DNA from: Bacillota bacterium
GTDB taxonomy: Bacteria > Bacillota > Clostridia > Christensenellales > Aristaeellaceae
Length of the DNA: 64,000 nt
Reading direction: 5' to 3'
Assembly (NCBI GenBank): GCA_023411375.1
Contig: JAEYOW010000043.1
Coordinates: 1-64,000, forward strand
The notes under the pieces were generated by a model that saw only the letters and a program-made list of their open reading frames with translations, searched no databases and was not told the DNA's origin. Shown one piece after another: positions 55,001 to 62,148 of the stretch. Position 1 is the first letter of the stretch; each line of letters begins with the position of its first letter. The position numbers and the translations under genes were made by a program.

Positions 55001-58000
55001 AACCTTGTCAGAGCGACTTGAGGCTTAAAGTTCGCGTCGGCAAGCCACAGCTCAAAGGTGGCGTTGGCAAGCGGCTTGGTAGCGCCGCCAACCAGCTTAA
55101 GCACCTTATCAATCTCCACCTGGAAGTAACGGATGGAACCGTCGCCCTCGCCCGATTCCTTCTGGTTGTCAACCGTTAGCCGGGTGATACCGTTCTTTAC
55201 ATATCCGTTCGTCTCAACGCTGTCTGGCAGCAACGGGCCTACGATACCGTCACCAATGATCGAATACCCGGCGGGGGCCTCGATCTCCTTAAACCAATAG
55301 ACGCGGCCATATTCCTGCCTTTCGGTGAGGAAGGACCCCAGCTCATTCAGCGCGGTGCCTGTTTCATACACGTAGCTGTCGGGGGTGAGCCCGCCAACGA
55401 TTTCCGCGTTGGATTTGCCGGCGTCTACGTACCCTTTGTATTCCTCCAGGGTACAGGAATACAGCTGAAACTTCGCGTGGTTGAGCAGCTTGTCCGCGTT
55501 TCCAGCCTCACGCTTAATCAGCTTGAACTGCGCGTACGGCTCGACGTTAATAAGCGCGTCGCTATCAGGCGTTTCATAGGCATTATTGGTAAAAGAAAGG
55601 TCTTTCAGATTAAGGATGCGGTAATTATAGCTGCCCAGCGTATCCAGCCTTTGCCCATAAAGCGCCTGCGGCGTTGTGGGCAAGCTCAGGCCGTCGGGCG
55701 GACCATATCCTGCCGGCGCGGACAGTTCCACCACAGCGTAGGTCTTGGTGCCGTCCAAGTTGGCAAAAGATACCCTGCCGGCCGCATCCGTAGTAGCCGT
55801 AGTATGCTGCGATCCCAGCGTGTCATCGGCGTTAACAAGGTACAGTCCCAGCACTGCTCCTCCCAGCGGATAGTCGATAGGATGGCCCGTTGTGATCTCC
55901 CACTGCTTTCGCAGGAATTTCTTAACCGTAACGGATACCTTGGGAGCGTTTTTGTACTCCAACGTCTGAGAATAATTGTTGCCGGCCGATAGCTTGGCTG
56001 TTCTGGGCGAATTGTCGTCGGGCATATGGTAACCGTTAGGCGCCTGGGTTTCCACGATTGAATAGACAAGGCTGCTTCCATCCAGGGCATAGACGGGAAG
56101 CTGATCGACCGTAACGGTGCCGCCGTTACCCGCCGTCGTCACACCGGTAAGCTCATAGATACCGGGGGTTGTGGAAATCCTGAAGCCCTTCGCGTTCAGT
56201 GCGGCGATTGTATTCGCATCGTTAGCGGCTACCGGCACGCTGATGGTATACTTTGCGCCGGCCAGCTTCGCACCCGATTTCGCCGCATCCAGCTTGTTAA
56301 TAATGATCTTTCCACGGTTGAGCCTGTTTGTGATCTGAGCGGTGGTAGTCTGGTTGTCCTTAAGCTCAAAGGGGCCGAAGTACCAGTGCCCGTCTACGAC
56401 CTCTCCTGCGCCTGTATGCAACACATCCGGCGAAATCACGTCGTCCGGGAGGGTTATCTCCCGCAGATAATAGTTATTTCCCGCATCCTCCAACACGACT
56501 GCGGCGCTTGTCACCGATGTTGCGTTGGATTTGACGGTCAGCGTAACGGTTTTACCGTCCTTTTGCACCGGAGCCATGCTGCCATCCGCCTGCTTGCGGT
56601 ACAACTCAAAGGTAAAGGTGCGGTTGCCGAGGCTGACGGTTTTGCCCGCCGCGTCGGTCAGCTTCTTTTCCACCTGCAGTTTTGGCTTGGCATCGTTGGA
56701 AAAAGGTACGGCAAAGCGCTGGAGCGGGTTTTGCAATACGGCCGTTTGCTTGGAAGCGGCGCTTAAACGGTAGCCCTCCGGCGCGGAAACCTCCTCAATG
56801 GTGTATGTTTTACCAATGGGCAGATCCCTGACAAGTACCCAGCCGTTTGTGTCGGTAATGAGCCGGGTTCCGGCGTCCGGAAAAAATTCTTTTGTTCCGT
56901 CAGCGTTCTCAATATAGACCTTGAACTCTGCTCCTGCCAGCGGGGTGTTTGTACCCGTCTGCTTTTTCTCAATCAGAATCTGGCCCTTATTTTCCTTGTT
57001 AACGATAGGTTTTGACGACAGGTCGGTCGTCTTTTTCCAATCGTTCAAAGTGACCGGACCCCACATGATACCAAGCGTGCCGGCGTCATACGCCGTTGGG
57101 TATACGACAGTGCTGCCCTCGCCGCTTTCGGCCCATTCCTGAATATAATATGCGATTTTTCCGCCAGCCGCATCGTATGCCGGTAGCAGAGAGGTTTGAA
57201 CGACGCCGTCCGTCCCGGCGGTCAGCTCGCTGATTTTTTCGGTCAGCACGCCGTTCTCCATGGCGTAAAGCCTGAATTTCCGTCCATTGCCCGCAGCGGT
57301 GTTTTCAGAGCCGTTCGCGCCAAGGCTCTGCTGCGTTTTCTTGAATTTCAGGCTACCCCGAAGTACGTTATAGAACCGGCAGTTTTTCACCGTATTGGCG
57401 CTGTCGGTAAACTGCCAGACATACTGATACTCATCCTTTGTAAAATTAACGTCCGTGCAAGCAGTTTCGCTCAACCGGTACCAATAGTAGTTCCCGTTAT
57501 CATCCGTGCGCGGCAGGTTGGAAACCGTCACGCTGGACGTGCTATTTACCTGGTGGGTCGTCGTGGTTGTTTTATCCGCGGGGAAGTTCGCGTCAGTTGA
57601 GCGTTCCAGTGTAAAAGTAAACGCACCCGGGGTTATTCCGGCAACGGAAGCGATCAGCTTCTTTTCCGTGTCGGCATAGCTGTCCCGGTTCTGCTTTGCA
57701 AACATTACCGCATATTTGGTAATGGTCAGCGAAGCAACGTTTTTGTGGTTAATAAAGGCATCTTGTGTAAGATCTGTTGTTTTTCCCGCCTCTACGTTGA
57801 CTGTGCGCGGCGTTTCATCCCTGACATAGCCGCCGGCGGGCGCTTTGGTTTCTTCAAGCTTGTACTCTCCCGCCGGCAACAGGAGATAGGCCGAACCGTC
57901 GGCCTGCGTGGTCACTGAATAAACCTTGGTGGCGTCGGCCGTGTTTGTCGCGGTAAACACCGCGCCGCCCAACCCCTTGCCCGCCTCGTCATGCTTGACA

Positions 58001-59619
58001 AAGCGCAGCAGCCCTTTGCCTGGAACGGGGTTGAGGAAGGTAACGGCCGCCGTGCCATCCTCAGGCACCGTGACGGCAATCCAGGATTGCCCGGTGACCG
58101 CCGTACCACCCTCCGGCCTGATCTCGTCGCAAACATCAGTCTGATCCGGACGCGCGGTCTGCAAAATCACATACTCGCCGGGAGCAAGCGCCTTGCTGAC
58201 CGTTTGCTCCAAACGGTTGGTATCAGTTACCGTAAGCGTGGCCACCGGCTGTGCCTGTGCCACCGGTACGCCGTTTTCCCAATCCGCTGCCCGGTAAATA
58301 GCAAAATTGGCCGAACCTGTGAACACGCTGTGATAGAACGCGTCGTAATCGACCTCGTCCTTTCCGCCCGCCGCAAGCTTCAGCATTTCTCTCACCTGGA
58401 TTTTGCCGGGCTTGGTCAGCTCACGATATTGGAGAGACGCGTTTGCGCTACCGGTTTTGGGCGCGGTGCCAACAAGCGTATAAGCAAGCCCCGCGTTGTT
58501 TTCAAGCGTGAAGGTCGTGCCAGGAGCGGGGTCCTCATAAGGCAGCTTAAATTCGCTCTGCGGATAGTACGCGGTGACAAGATATTCGGTATAGAAGGGG
58601 GTCCGCCCCGCCTCGCTCGCGTTTCCCGTTGTTTGAACAGTATTATAATAGGAAGTTTTCAGTTCTGTTACGCCGGCTCCACCCGTGACGGAAGTGGCAA
58701 GAGCCTCGGAGGTTCCCGGCTTGACGGGCGTCAGTGTGGACGCCGTGGGGCTGACCGGATTGCCTGAGATACCAACGGGCGTTGGCAACGTATCCGTTAG
58801 CTCAAAAGCCTCAAAATTGAGAATGCCCGTTCGGTTATAGTCATTGGGATCGGCGGTCAGGCTGCCGCCAACCGCTTTGCCCGCCTTGACACGGTAGGTA
58901 AACACAACCGAGCCGTTGCCATCAGGCATTGCGGTTAAGCCGCTCTTTTCCACCGTCCATTCGCTGTCCGCGCTGTTGGAAACAGTGGTTTCAGAGGTAT
59001 CGCTGTTGATGTGCCCGGTGAAAGAGCGCGCCTCGGATTGTCCAAGGTTTTGATCCGTTACCGTCACGTCGGCCGTCATGGAAACGCCAAGCTCGCCGTA
59101 GCTCTTGCCATCGGGCGCGGTACCATTATCGTTCATGCGCGCGGTGACGGTAAATTCGTCGTAACCCATACGGGTGACCTCGCCCAGCGTGATCACATAC
59201 GTATCGGGTCTGGCATAGGCGTTGCCCGCTCCATCATAAAGCGTAACGCCGGCGGGCGGCGTAAGCGTAAAGGATACGTTCTCGTACTTGCTGTACGCCG
59301 CGGCGAGCTTGCCGCTTTTCAGCTTATACTCCGGCGACGGATTAAGCGTATAGCCAATGCGGTATTCAAACACATCGCCCGTCGGGATGCCGCTGCGCCG
59401 CGTAGCCTGCGCCGTGGTTGAAACGGTAGGATTGCGATCCGTGGTGTTATTGGCTATGGCGAGATCCACCACCTGGAACGCCGTTTCCAAAACCGCGTCC
59501 TTTGTCTGGCCTGCGTCATATATATTGCTGGTTTCCGCCAAAGCGGAAATAGGCAGCATGCTCAACGCCGTCAGCAGCGTCAGCAGCCAGGCAAGCCATT
59601 TTTGAAAACGCACTTTCAT
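46069..59619 (-). CDS. Giant 4516-residue Cna-B/SpaA-type adhesin without LPXTG
   Basis: A single open frame of 4516 residues with a signal peptide (about 9-28, ALA). An N-terminal region of about 450 residues leads into some 15 SpaA/Cna-B modules with the K-x-D/G-G-A-x-F and Y-x-L-x-E-x-x-A-P-x-G-Y marks of isopeptide-forming domains. Three DUF11-like modules follow (for example YVQPGGRVKYTITLQN), then an SdrD-B-like module (LGNRVWVDVNGNGLQD), a further Cna-B module, a pilin isopeptide-linkage (FctA/Spy0128-like) module (LMLSGDKVLRGGELAADEF), seven tandem modules of about 115 residues, and a final Cna-B (TVVKTWEDRNNRDG). The C-terminus ends in VPLGG then NINMNEGDCFN, with no LPXTG, membrane helix or basic tail. 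GGGAGG precedes the ATG. A cell-surface or matrix adhesin is inferred. Confidence 0.92.
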   Translation of the reverse strand: MKVRFQKWLAWLLTLLTALSMLPISALAETSNIYDAGQTKDAVLETAFQVVDLAIANNTTDRNPTVSTTAQATRRSGIPTGDVFEYRIGYTLNPSPEYKLKSGKLAAAYSKYENVSFTLTPPAGVTLYDGAGNAYARPDTYVITLGEVTRMGYDEFTVTARMNDNGTAPDGKSYGELGVSMTADVTVTDQNLGQSEARSFTGHINSDTSETTVSNSADSEWTVEKSGLTAMPDGNGSVVFTYRVKAGKAVGGSLTADPNDYNRTGILNFEAFELTDTLPTPVGISGNPVSPTASTLTPVKPGTSEALATSVTGGAGVTELKTSYYNTVQTTGNASEAGRTPFYTEYLVTAYYPQSEFKLPYEDPAPGTTFTLENNAGLAYTLVGTAPKTGSANASLQYRELTKPGKIQVREMLKLAAGGKDEVDYDAFYHSVFTGSANFAIYRAADWENGVPVAQAQPVATLTVTDTNRLEQTVSKALAPGEYVILQTARPDQTDVCDEIRPEGGTAVTGQSWIAVTVPEDGTAAVTFLNPVPGKGLLRFVKHDEAGKGLGGAVFTATNTADATKVYSVTTQADGSAYLLLPAGEYKLEETKAPAGGYVRDETPRTVNVEAGKTTDLTQDAFINHKNVASLTITKYAVMFAKQNRDSYADTEKKLIASVAGITPGAFTFTLERSTDANFPADKTTTTTHQVNSTSSVTVSNLPRTDDNGNYYWYRLSETACTDVNFTKDEYQYVWQFTDSANTVKNCRFYNVLRGSLKFKKTQQSLGANGSENTAAGNGRKFRLYAMENGVLTEKISELTAGTDGVVQTSLLPAYDAAGGKIAYYIQEWAESGEGSTVVYPTAYDAGTLGIMWGPVTLNDWKKTTDLSSKPIVNKENKGQILIEKKQTGTNTPLAGAEFKVYIENADGTKEFFPDAGTRLITDTNGWVLVRDLPIGKTYTIEEVSAPEGYRLSAASKQTAVLQNPLQRFAVPFSNDAKPKLQVEKKLTDAAGKTVSLGNRTFTFELYRKQADGSMAPVQKDGKTVTLTVKSNATSVTSAAVVLEDAGNNYYLREITLPDDVISPDVLHTGAGEVVDGHWYFGPFELKDNQTTTAQITNRLNRGKIIINKLDAAKSGAKLAGAKYTISVPVAANDANTIAALNAKGFRISTTPGIYELTGVTTAGNGGTVTVDQLPVYALDGSSLVYSIVETQAPNGYHMPDDNSPRTAKLSAGNNYSQTLEYKNAPKVSVTVKKFLRKQWEITTGHPIDYPLGGAVLGLYLVNADDTLGSQHTTATTDAAGRVSFANLDGTKTYAVVELSAPAGYGPPDGLSLPTTPQALYGQRLDTLGSYNYRILNLKDLSFTNNAYETPDSDALINVEPYAQFKLIKREAGNADKLLNHAKFQLYSCTLEEYKGYVDAGKSNAEIVGGLTPDSYVYETGTALNELGSFLTERQEYGRVYWFKEIEAPAGYSIIGDGIVGPLLPDSVETNGYVKNGITRLTVDNQKESGEGDGSIRYFQVEIDKVLKLVGGATKPLANATFELWLADANFKPQVALTRFTTGLDTHLTPYDPGRGISESFEFSALYADAGYNPYIERIDGPLGADHKPQYYNYKANFILREVSYPADSTPIQLEYPLTIETKAASADVTTTLDTTYTSEKGNPIQNLHTKQVPVRVRKMGYVVSGYGAPQSETDPNAVGLTPLQGVVIGLYSDENCTREVARAATDGHGYANFVVEPNTTYWYKEISTISGYDISGVKGTFISPTYGGKQESYPVIFDPAYRLVTLKKLDASGNPVAGVKLRITMADGSAVKDPNGNVLTGMTVETGNDGLAGPIALPHGVYSVAEVSVGGVNLSATEQRYFKLANEGQNRLPIAFDTNEAQKTVELVNPGRGSMVLTKADDAGTAMSGVSFTVAFKPFTTAAELAADAAVPPANDPGFGNPEGIEATWKTNENGLIEKTNLLPGWYRLTETIPEGYVGHGGSAAPVIVKVAGVHLGLTAPETAPVSITNQRRGYLIIQKVFEPADNAPTSIRFYLYKDENRTQSADPAYIELALASGRGSAQTELDPGDYWIVEEGSTAWYGKYAVNYPGRPGTEAWVNGAMRVTVESGHVKDAPVVLAVRNIPSTAKVSLLKTDDGQPAAVVPGVRFAVYYNDAEGVKRYYQQDGSWLASQNNLQWWETNANGLAAMTFRLPFDRLLSDETKTEYWITEIYAPPEYVVGSDFAVNVAPGGSVEFTGEEAIVNETGLSIRLVKYGRTREHYTAADTLAGAEFTLYRLKNGKVQEVVATGVTDASGVLEFPNLPKLADGEGYAVAETVTPDTHVKGSLALYLGGRLLTETVDASGVSAYPVTQRESVSLEAHNTPKGSLAILKYNFLKPTTEADIPNFAEFEVTLSGGTVQGTPQTAIVGQYLPGDPALLTGAEGNAAKGGSYYVGQSGSHQGTLFASSVLTGLVPGTYQVKETATPQGFYYTPASNPGDPWYPVRTVEVDDDGGVAVCYIANIPNPELPDLNIKKNVTAVNGQSGQGPLGSLQSGWQTITYRISNFASTADSTIQLNLKWLELKDVDINFQDGQGGAVQAEHYVQSVTVGRAYYVATQLSPTPATGKIYATLYGWTGDDEGSKVRLSTMDVSGGAKSFTFTGNYDGFSVDYGTDPSGIRTGLARGFTAEPVEVTVRMRQQNGEDVVAAAKVLNTAKVRMAYDIGTLESIATSWKEASADAVAVEESKRPSMRLEKKAIKLDDNGNELADGPDRDYVQPGGRVKYTITLQNVSTNGASMVDPVLVDRMPDLMDFDISSVLVSAPAGMTHQTPAKNGQHAYCTFDGELAPGQYLIMTITGTVRYATVSTPSGTVENNAYAVSAHLLSKNTLNPTGTSFVDENGVMPAHDVDGAIFGGAEASYKGLKATTTHTLVQTAKLQLYKLVSADLNGGLDTYYGPEQYATVSAGGEIRYKIVLVNGGETEVGNIRIIDKLPAVGDVKIGSSIKRNSDWRVSLVAVTGATHSASGNLPYTVYTTNASESGSNYTDAVEGNPGAVWTTGVSADAKGVMIAFGDTVSLKPGEQITVTLQCKAPTGADADAAYFLMAVNDTNSSVTMPGSSKPVSLNSAPVKVTLSPAQVALGNRVWVDVNGNGLQDADAGEAIDVPGTVSVEHSLTDANSINVTLRTFINSDSSFSTTAQRLGADGFYWFDKLSPAAINPYYSNSAAYDANGDIKNECLLGDARTSYQLAVSGIPAGYIPTVAYRGGSVPDYEGRDASRMTDSNFRKSTNGVYVSERFYLRADFGDDVSFDLGLLRYRDLVLTKKGTDGRLINGAEFKIYGPYENQELYGVSGGLALTDAKLVATLTTQNGVARFESTGASHYLNHYRSYVIVESDSSAPYYLSNGLIAAGGGIAGAASYPQMSGGGIAGDNYFILKARGDDENALTESVTVTNTYQAEGALMLSGDKVLRGGELAADEFEFVLDSTGANADPDFRVKYPDGCAVKNESDGTFTFPSIEYDYADAGKTYVYTLSETNAGVAGVTYDRCVYTVTVAITDNGDGTLHVADTYKRSDGKPFAGLHFENASHGLLTLEKRVAGNAASADKAFRFTLTLSDRKGAPVSGTFVCTGSGAPQGGNLVFDAGGVADVSLKHGQSIEISGLPTGTRYTIIEDDYTADGYVTTSENAQGTIARTDTPSNAVFTNTRNAGALTISKALAGNDTDAARKFRFTIQLSRTDLIPVGGRDYECEGAYTTLTFDADGKAVVELMGGESVTLKDIVAGTAFTVTEDNYASEAYFPTPASGVVSGTVTTQVQTAAFTNTRNTAELTVRKTLAGNAASGDKLFAITVQLTGANGVDVSGEYPYTATGGYTPASGKITVDRNGRAQVELKGGQSLTVTGIPVDTGYTVTEADYSAEGYQPAYLYSDASTVRKLGLDGATITVVNTRNTYGALIIDKTVDGNAADTNRTFDFELKLERGDALPVDGAYVCKLLDRSAIPVGETPYTLTVRGGAARLSLSHNQSLIIPGILTGTRYTVTEANYSAEGYVTAPSSRTQTGVIFSETESYTAPFVNTRNTGELTIAKRVGGNAADSEKAFNFTLTLSRDDSAPVDGSYACVLATGTATQSTALSVRGGKATFTLKHNQSLTVAGILKDTRYVVEEDSYFLEGYQTQPGNGRRTGSVSSPTIPARAEFLNTRNAGSLTVTKALAGNAPDVGRSFAFHVALSRTDGIPVSGSYACQIDGANAGTIAVDASGRCQFTLRGGQRMTILGILEGTAYTVSEDDYTADGYVTDSSGTAGTIVTAGGLAAFTNTRDTGSLTVRKEIAGNAAEAGRAFTFTVRIRERNGNMLNGAFAVSGSRNGTLTFTNGLASFTLRGGETITIRDIPVGATYSLTEAEASTNGYVTTVTGGAGTIRAQTVATARFLNTRDVTQQFTRLTVVKTWEDRNNRDGIRPASVTVYLYADGNAIANGQLTAANGWSYAFENLPIYNPDGTRVNYSVVEAATAGYYTTYGYAGDGVSITNTHRPDRFIVLEEDMVPLGGNINMNEGDCFN
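46450..48980 (-). repeat. Seven tandem isopeptide-type modules in the giant adhesin
   Basis: Seven repeats of about 112-126 residues occupy this stretch, with boundaries near 48970, 48610, 48260, 47886, 47503, 47131, 46787 and 46450. Each starts L-T-x-x-K-x-x-x-GN, has a T-E-x-x-Y-S/T-x-x-GY segment and ends in F-x-NTR-N/D. The Lys, Glu and Asn are well placed for self-made isopeptide bonds. They differ enough at the DNA level not to be a recent amplification. Confidence 0.85.
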
Positions 59620-59663
59620 GAGGTAATCCTCCCTACTAATATCCTTCGTCGTTGGAACGGCAA

Positions 59664-59693
59664 CGCTACACCGCTGGAAACCGCAGTGTAGCG
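59664..59693 (-). other. Stem-loop before the giant gene
   Basis: CGCTACAC (59664-59671) pairs with GTGTAGCG (59686-59693), with a further GC pairs inside. It lies between the small secreted gene and the giant gene and has no T-run, so read-through is likely. Confidence 0.6.
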
Positions 59694-59700
59694 CGTTTGC

Positions 59701-60726
59701 TTATTCGGCTGCTTCGGTTTCCTTCGGCAGAATTGTCACTTCATACCTCCACGCGTCATGGCGGTTTTCATCCGTAATTACAATGGTAAGCGTGTCGCCG
59801 GTTGCGTCGGGAACGTTATCCCAAACGCCGTCCCTTCGCTGCTGCCAGCGAATAACCGTGCTTTCGTTCTCGTAACCGACAAGCTCCGCCGTCAGCACCA
59901 GGGTATCCCCCAAAGCAACATATTCCGGGGCGATATTGGCATGCAGGAGCAACTGCCGCGGAACGGGCGTGTCCTGAGGCGGAAGGGTGACGGAGGGTTC
60001 GGGCGTCGCCTGCGTATTATCTGGCAAAGGTGTATCCTGTTCCATTTCCTCAGGCGTTTCGCTGCCCTTGCGCGCTATGCTCATCCGCTCGCGGATGGCG
60101 TATTCTCCGTCATCGGAAAGCTCCACCGGCTGGCCCAAGCCATCCAGAAACTTCAATGAAACAGCGGTGCGCTCCGCCTCGCTATCCATGGCGAAAGGGA
60201 TAAAGCTGAAACTGAAAGAAACCTCCCCGCTCTCGCTAATCACCCGTCCGCCGGAAGCGGCCGTCTTTTCAAACCAGAGGGTATCGCCGCTGTAGGCAAC
60301 GCTTTTACCATCGTACTTGCTAAGCACATTCGCCTCGGCCAGACCGGAAAAATCAAAGGTTATTCCAAAGCGGTCCAATGCCGTTCCATCCGCGTTGGCA
60401 ACCCGAAGCACAAGCTCGGCGGTCAGCTCTTCACCCGGGCCGGCACTGCGGCCGCTGGGCGATAAATAAAGCTGACGAACAGCCACGGCAGATGAACCAA
60501 CAGGCGTTGGTGTTGCCGAGGGCGCGGTTGTGGGCGATTCGGCGGCACCGTCATCTTTTATGTCGATAACGATGGAATCAGATATCACGACCGTCTGCGA
60601 GGCGAGCACGAAAGCCGCCGCAGGGCTGACTGTTCCCAAAGCCTGCGTGGGATATATAAAAATGGCCGATATCGCAATCGCCAGCATAAACGGTATGCCC
60701 TTCGCTCTATTTTTCATTTTAAACAT
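59701..60726 (-). CDS. Secreted two-domain protein, first gene of the adhesin operon
   Basis: A 341-residue protein that I do not recognise at family level. A signal sequence (about 8-32) is followed by a short Thr/Pro linker, then a beta-rich domain (about 78-205) that resembles cohesin-like or adhesin folds in pattern (AGPGEELTAELVLRVANADG, FGITFDFSGL), a second linker rich in Thr, Pro and Gln, and a C-terminal Ig-like domain (YVALGDTLVLTAELVGYEN, TVIRWQQRRDGVWDNV). The ATG at 60726 follows AAAGGCGG and agrees with the promoter at 60850. It is 81 bp before the giant adhesin gene. It could be a partner or an assembly factor. Confidence 0.75.
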   Translation of the reverse strand: MFKMKNRAKGIPFMLAIAISAIFIYPTQALGTVSPAAAFVLASQTVVISDSIVIDIKDDGAAESPTTAPSATPTPVGSSAVAVRQLYLSPSGRSAGPGEELTAELVLRVANADGTALDRFGITFDFSGLAEANVLSKYDGKSVAYSGDTLWFEKTAASGGRVISESGEVSFSFSFIPFAMDSEAERTAVSLKFLDGLGQPVELSDDGEYAIRERMSIARKGSETPEEMEQDTPLPDNTQATPEPSVTLPPQDTPVPRQLLLHANIAPEYVALGDTLVLTAELVGYENESTVIRWQQRRDGVWDNVPDATGDTLTIVITDENRHDAWRYEVTILPKETEAAE

Positions 60727-60849
60727 TTCGCCGCCTTTCCAGCGCGGCCTGCCGCTGACAAGCCGCCCGACCAGTTTGAATCCGTTTTCCCATAAACGGA
60801 CCCACAAACACAAGTTCTCAGCACTATAATTTGACAATGTTACATGCAA

Positions 60850-60878
60850 ATTATACTTCAATATCCAATAACAATCAA
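60850..60878 (-). promoter_or_regulatory. Promoter of the adhesin operon
   Basis: On the minus strand TTGATT (60878-60873) and a perfect TATAAT (60855-60850) are 17 bp apart. Transcription would start near 60843 and give a leader of about 115 nt before the ATG at 60726. Confidence 0.8.
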
Positions 60879-60944
60879 GTTATTTTGTAATCGGTTTCTA
60901 AACGATTCATAACAAATCTTTGGCTAAATTTGTTTAATGGGAAC

Positions 60945-60988
60945 AAAAAAGGCGGACTCCGCATTACCAAATGCGGGTCCGCCTTTTT
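60945..60988. terminator. Strong bidirectional terminator
   Basis: A 14-15-bp stem with one bulge (60951-60965 with 60970-60983) and a 4-nt loop has six A on one side and five T on the other. It ends the minus-strand ketopantoate reductase gene and would also stop plus-strand read-through. Confidence 0.9.
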
Positions 60989-61002
60989 CAGCGCCTTTGC
61001 CG

Positions 61003-62046
61003 TCAGCAGGCGGCCTTTTGCGCAGGATACTTTACAAACGCAGCGTCATATAGGTTTTCCACCTTAATACTCCGCTTGTCGCCCTCAATTTCCTTGATCA
61101 TGAGCGTCAGCCTGCGGTTAACGGGGCAATCCACCCCGACCTCATCGCCCTTTTGAGCGATGAAACCGTTAAAATAGTCGATTTCCGTGGGCCGACCCCG
61201 CTCAAGCGATTGGAGGCTGGAACTCTTCAGCCTGCGGAATTTCAGGCCCACGGCAAAAATCATCGCATGCCTGCGGAGACGGTCAAGCGCTCCGTCACCC
61301 CGCAACAGCTTGTCATAATCCAGCCTGCCGCCAAAAGGCGGCACCTGAAGCTTTAGCGCGCGGGCTACTTCCATCGCCTCCCTGATGATGGCAATAAAGA
61401 TATTTCTCGCCTGCTTCTTTTTGAGCATCGCACCCAGCCGCAGGCCGCAGATAGCGCCCAACGAAGTGATGCAGCTGTTAACAATCAGCTTTGAATACAG
61501 TTCGGCATAGATATTTTCGCTCAAAACAGCAGGTACGACCGCATCCAATGCCGCCCTGACGGGCTCAAGCGCCTCCTTTGGACCCTTCATACGGCCAATG
61601 ATGAACTCGCCCTCGCTGGTCATCTGCAGTTCGCCGGGGCTTAGCATGGTAGCGCCCCAGCCAATGACGCACCCCACAGTGCGCTCCGGCCCCACAACCG
61701 CGGCGAGCGCGTCCACGCAAATGCCGTTTTGAAGGCTTAGCACCAACGAATCCGCCTTTAAAAAGGGAAGAAGCGCCTTGGCGCAGGCCGGCATATCATA
61801 GGCCTTTGTCGCGATCAACGCAATATCAAATACGCCGTTAAGCTCCGCAATGTCCGCCACGGCCTTCAGGCTCACGGTGTGCTCTCCGCGCACGCCCGTC
61901 ATATGCAAGCCGCGCCCTGCCGCGATATCCGCAATGTTTTGATGCTTGCATACAAGCGTGACATCGCTCCCTCCAAGCTTCATCATTGCGGCGGTGATGC
62001 CGCCGATCGCGCCCGCGCCGACCACCACGATACGGGGCTGTTCCAC
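61003..62046 (-). CDS. panE: 2-Dehydropantoate 2-reductase family protein
   Basis: A 347-residue Rossmann-fold oxidoreductase of the ketopantoate reductase (ApbA/PanE) family. NADP binding is through VVGAGAIGG near the N-terminus, and the catalytic lysine is in the K-L-I-V-N-S stretch (SKLIVNSCITSLGAICGL). It should reduce 2-dehydropantoate to pantoate for coenzyme A synthesis, though many paralogues act on other 2-keto acids. It is longer than Escherichia coli PanE (303). The start is uncertain: GTG at 62046 sits ten bases after AAAGGA, while GTG at 62055 is adjacent to it. A strong terminator follows at 60945-60988. Confidence 0.85.
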   Translation of the reverse strand: MEQPRIVVVGAGAIGGITAAMMKLGGSDVTLVCKHQNIADIAAGRGLHMTGVRGEHTVSLKAVADIAELNGVFDIALIATKAYDMPACAKALLPFLKADSLVLSLQNGICVDALAAVVGPERTVGCVIGWGATMLSPGELQMTSEGEFIIGRMKGPKEALEPVRAALDAVVPAVLSENIYAELYSKLIVNSCITSLGAICGLRLGAMLKKKQARNIFIAIIREAMEVARALKLQVPPFGGRLDYDKLLRGDGALDRLRRHAMIFAVGLKFRRLKSSSLQSLERGRPTEIDYFNGFIAQKGDEVGVDCPVNRRLTLMIKEIEGDKRSIKVENLYDAAFVKYPAQKAAC

Positions 62047-62148
62047 GTTAACCACATCCTTTGCCGTGCGTTTTTCTCGTGTTTGTACCTATCGAATCAG
62101 CAGGTTGATTGTACCATCGGGCGTTAAAAAAAGCAAGCTGATTCGCGG

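Noticed and set aside
46069..59619. A possible LPXTG sorting signal in the adhesin
   Set aside because: LPTP near residue 285 is internal, not followed by a membrane helix, and not LPXTG; none is found at the C-terminus.
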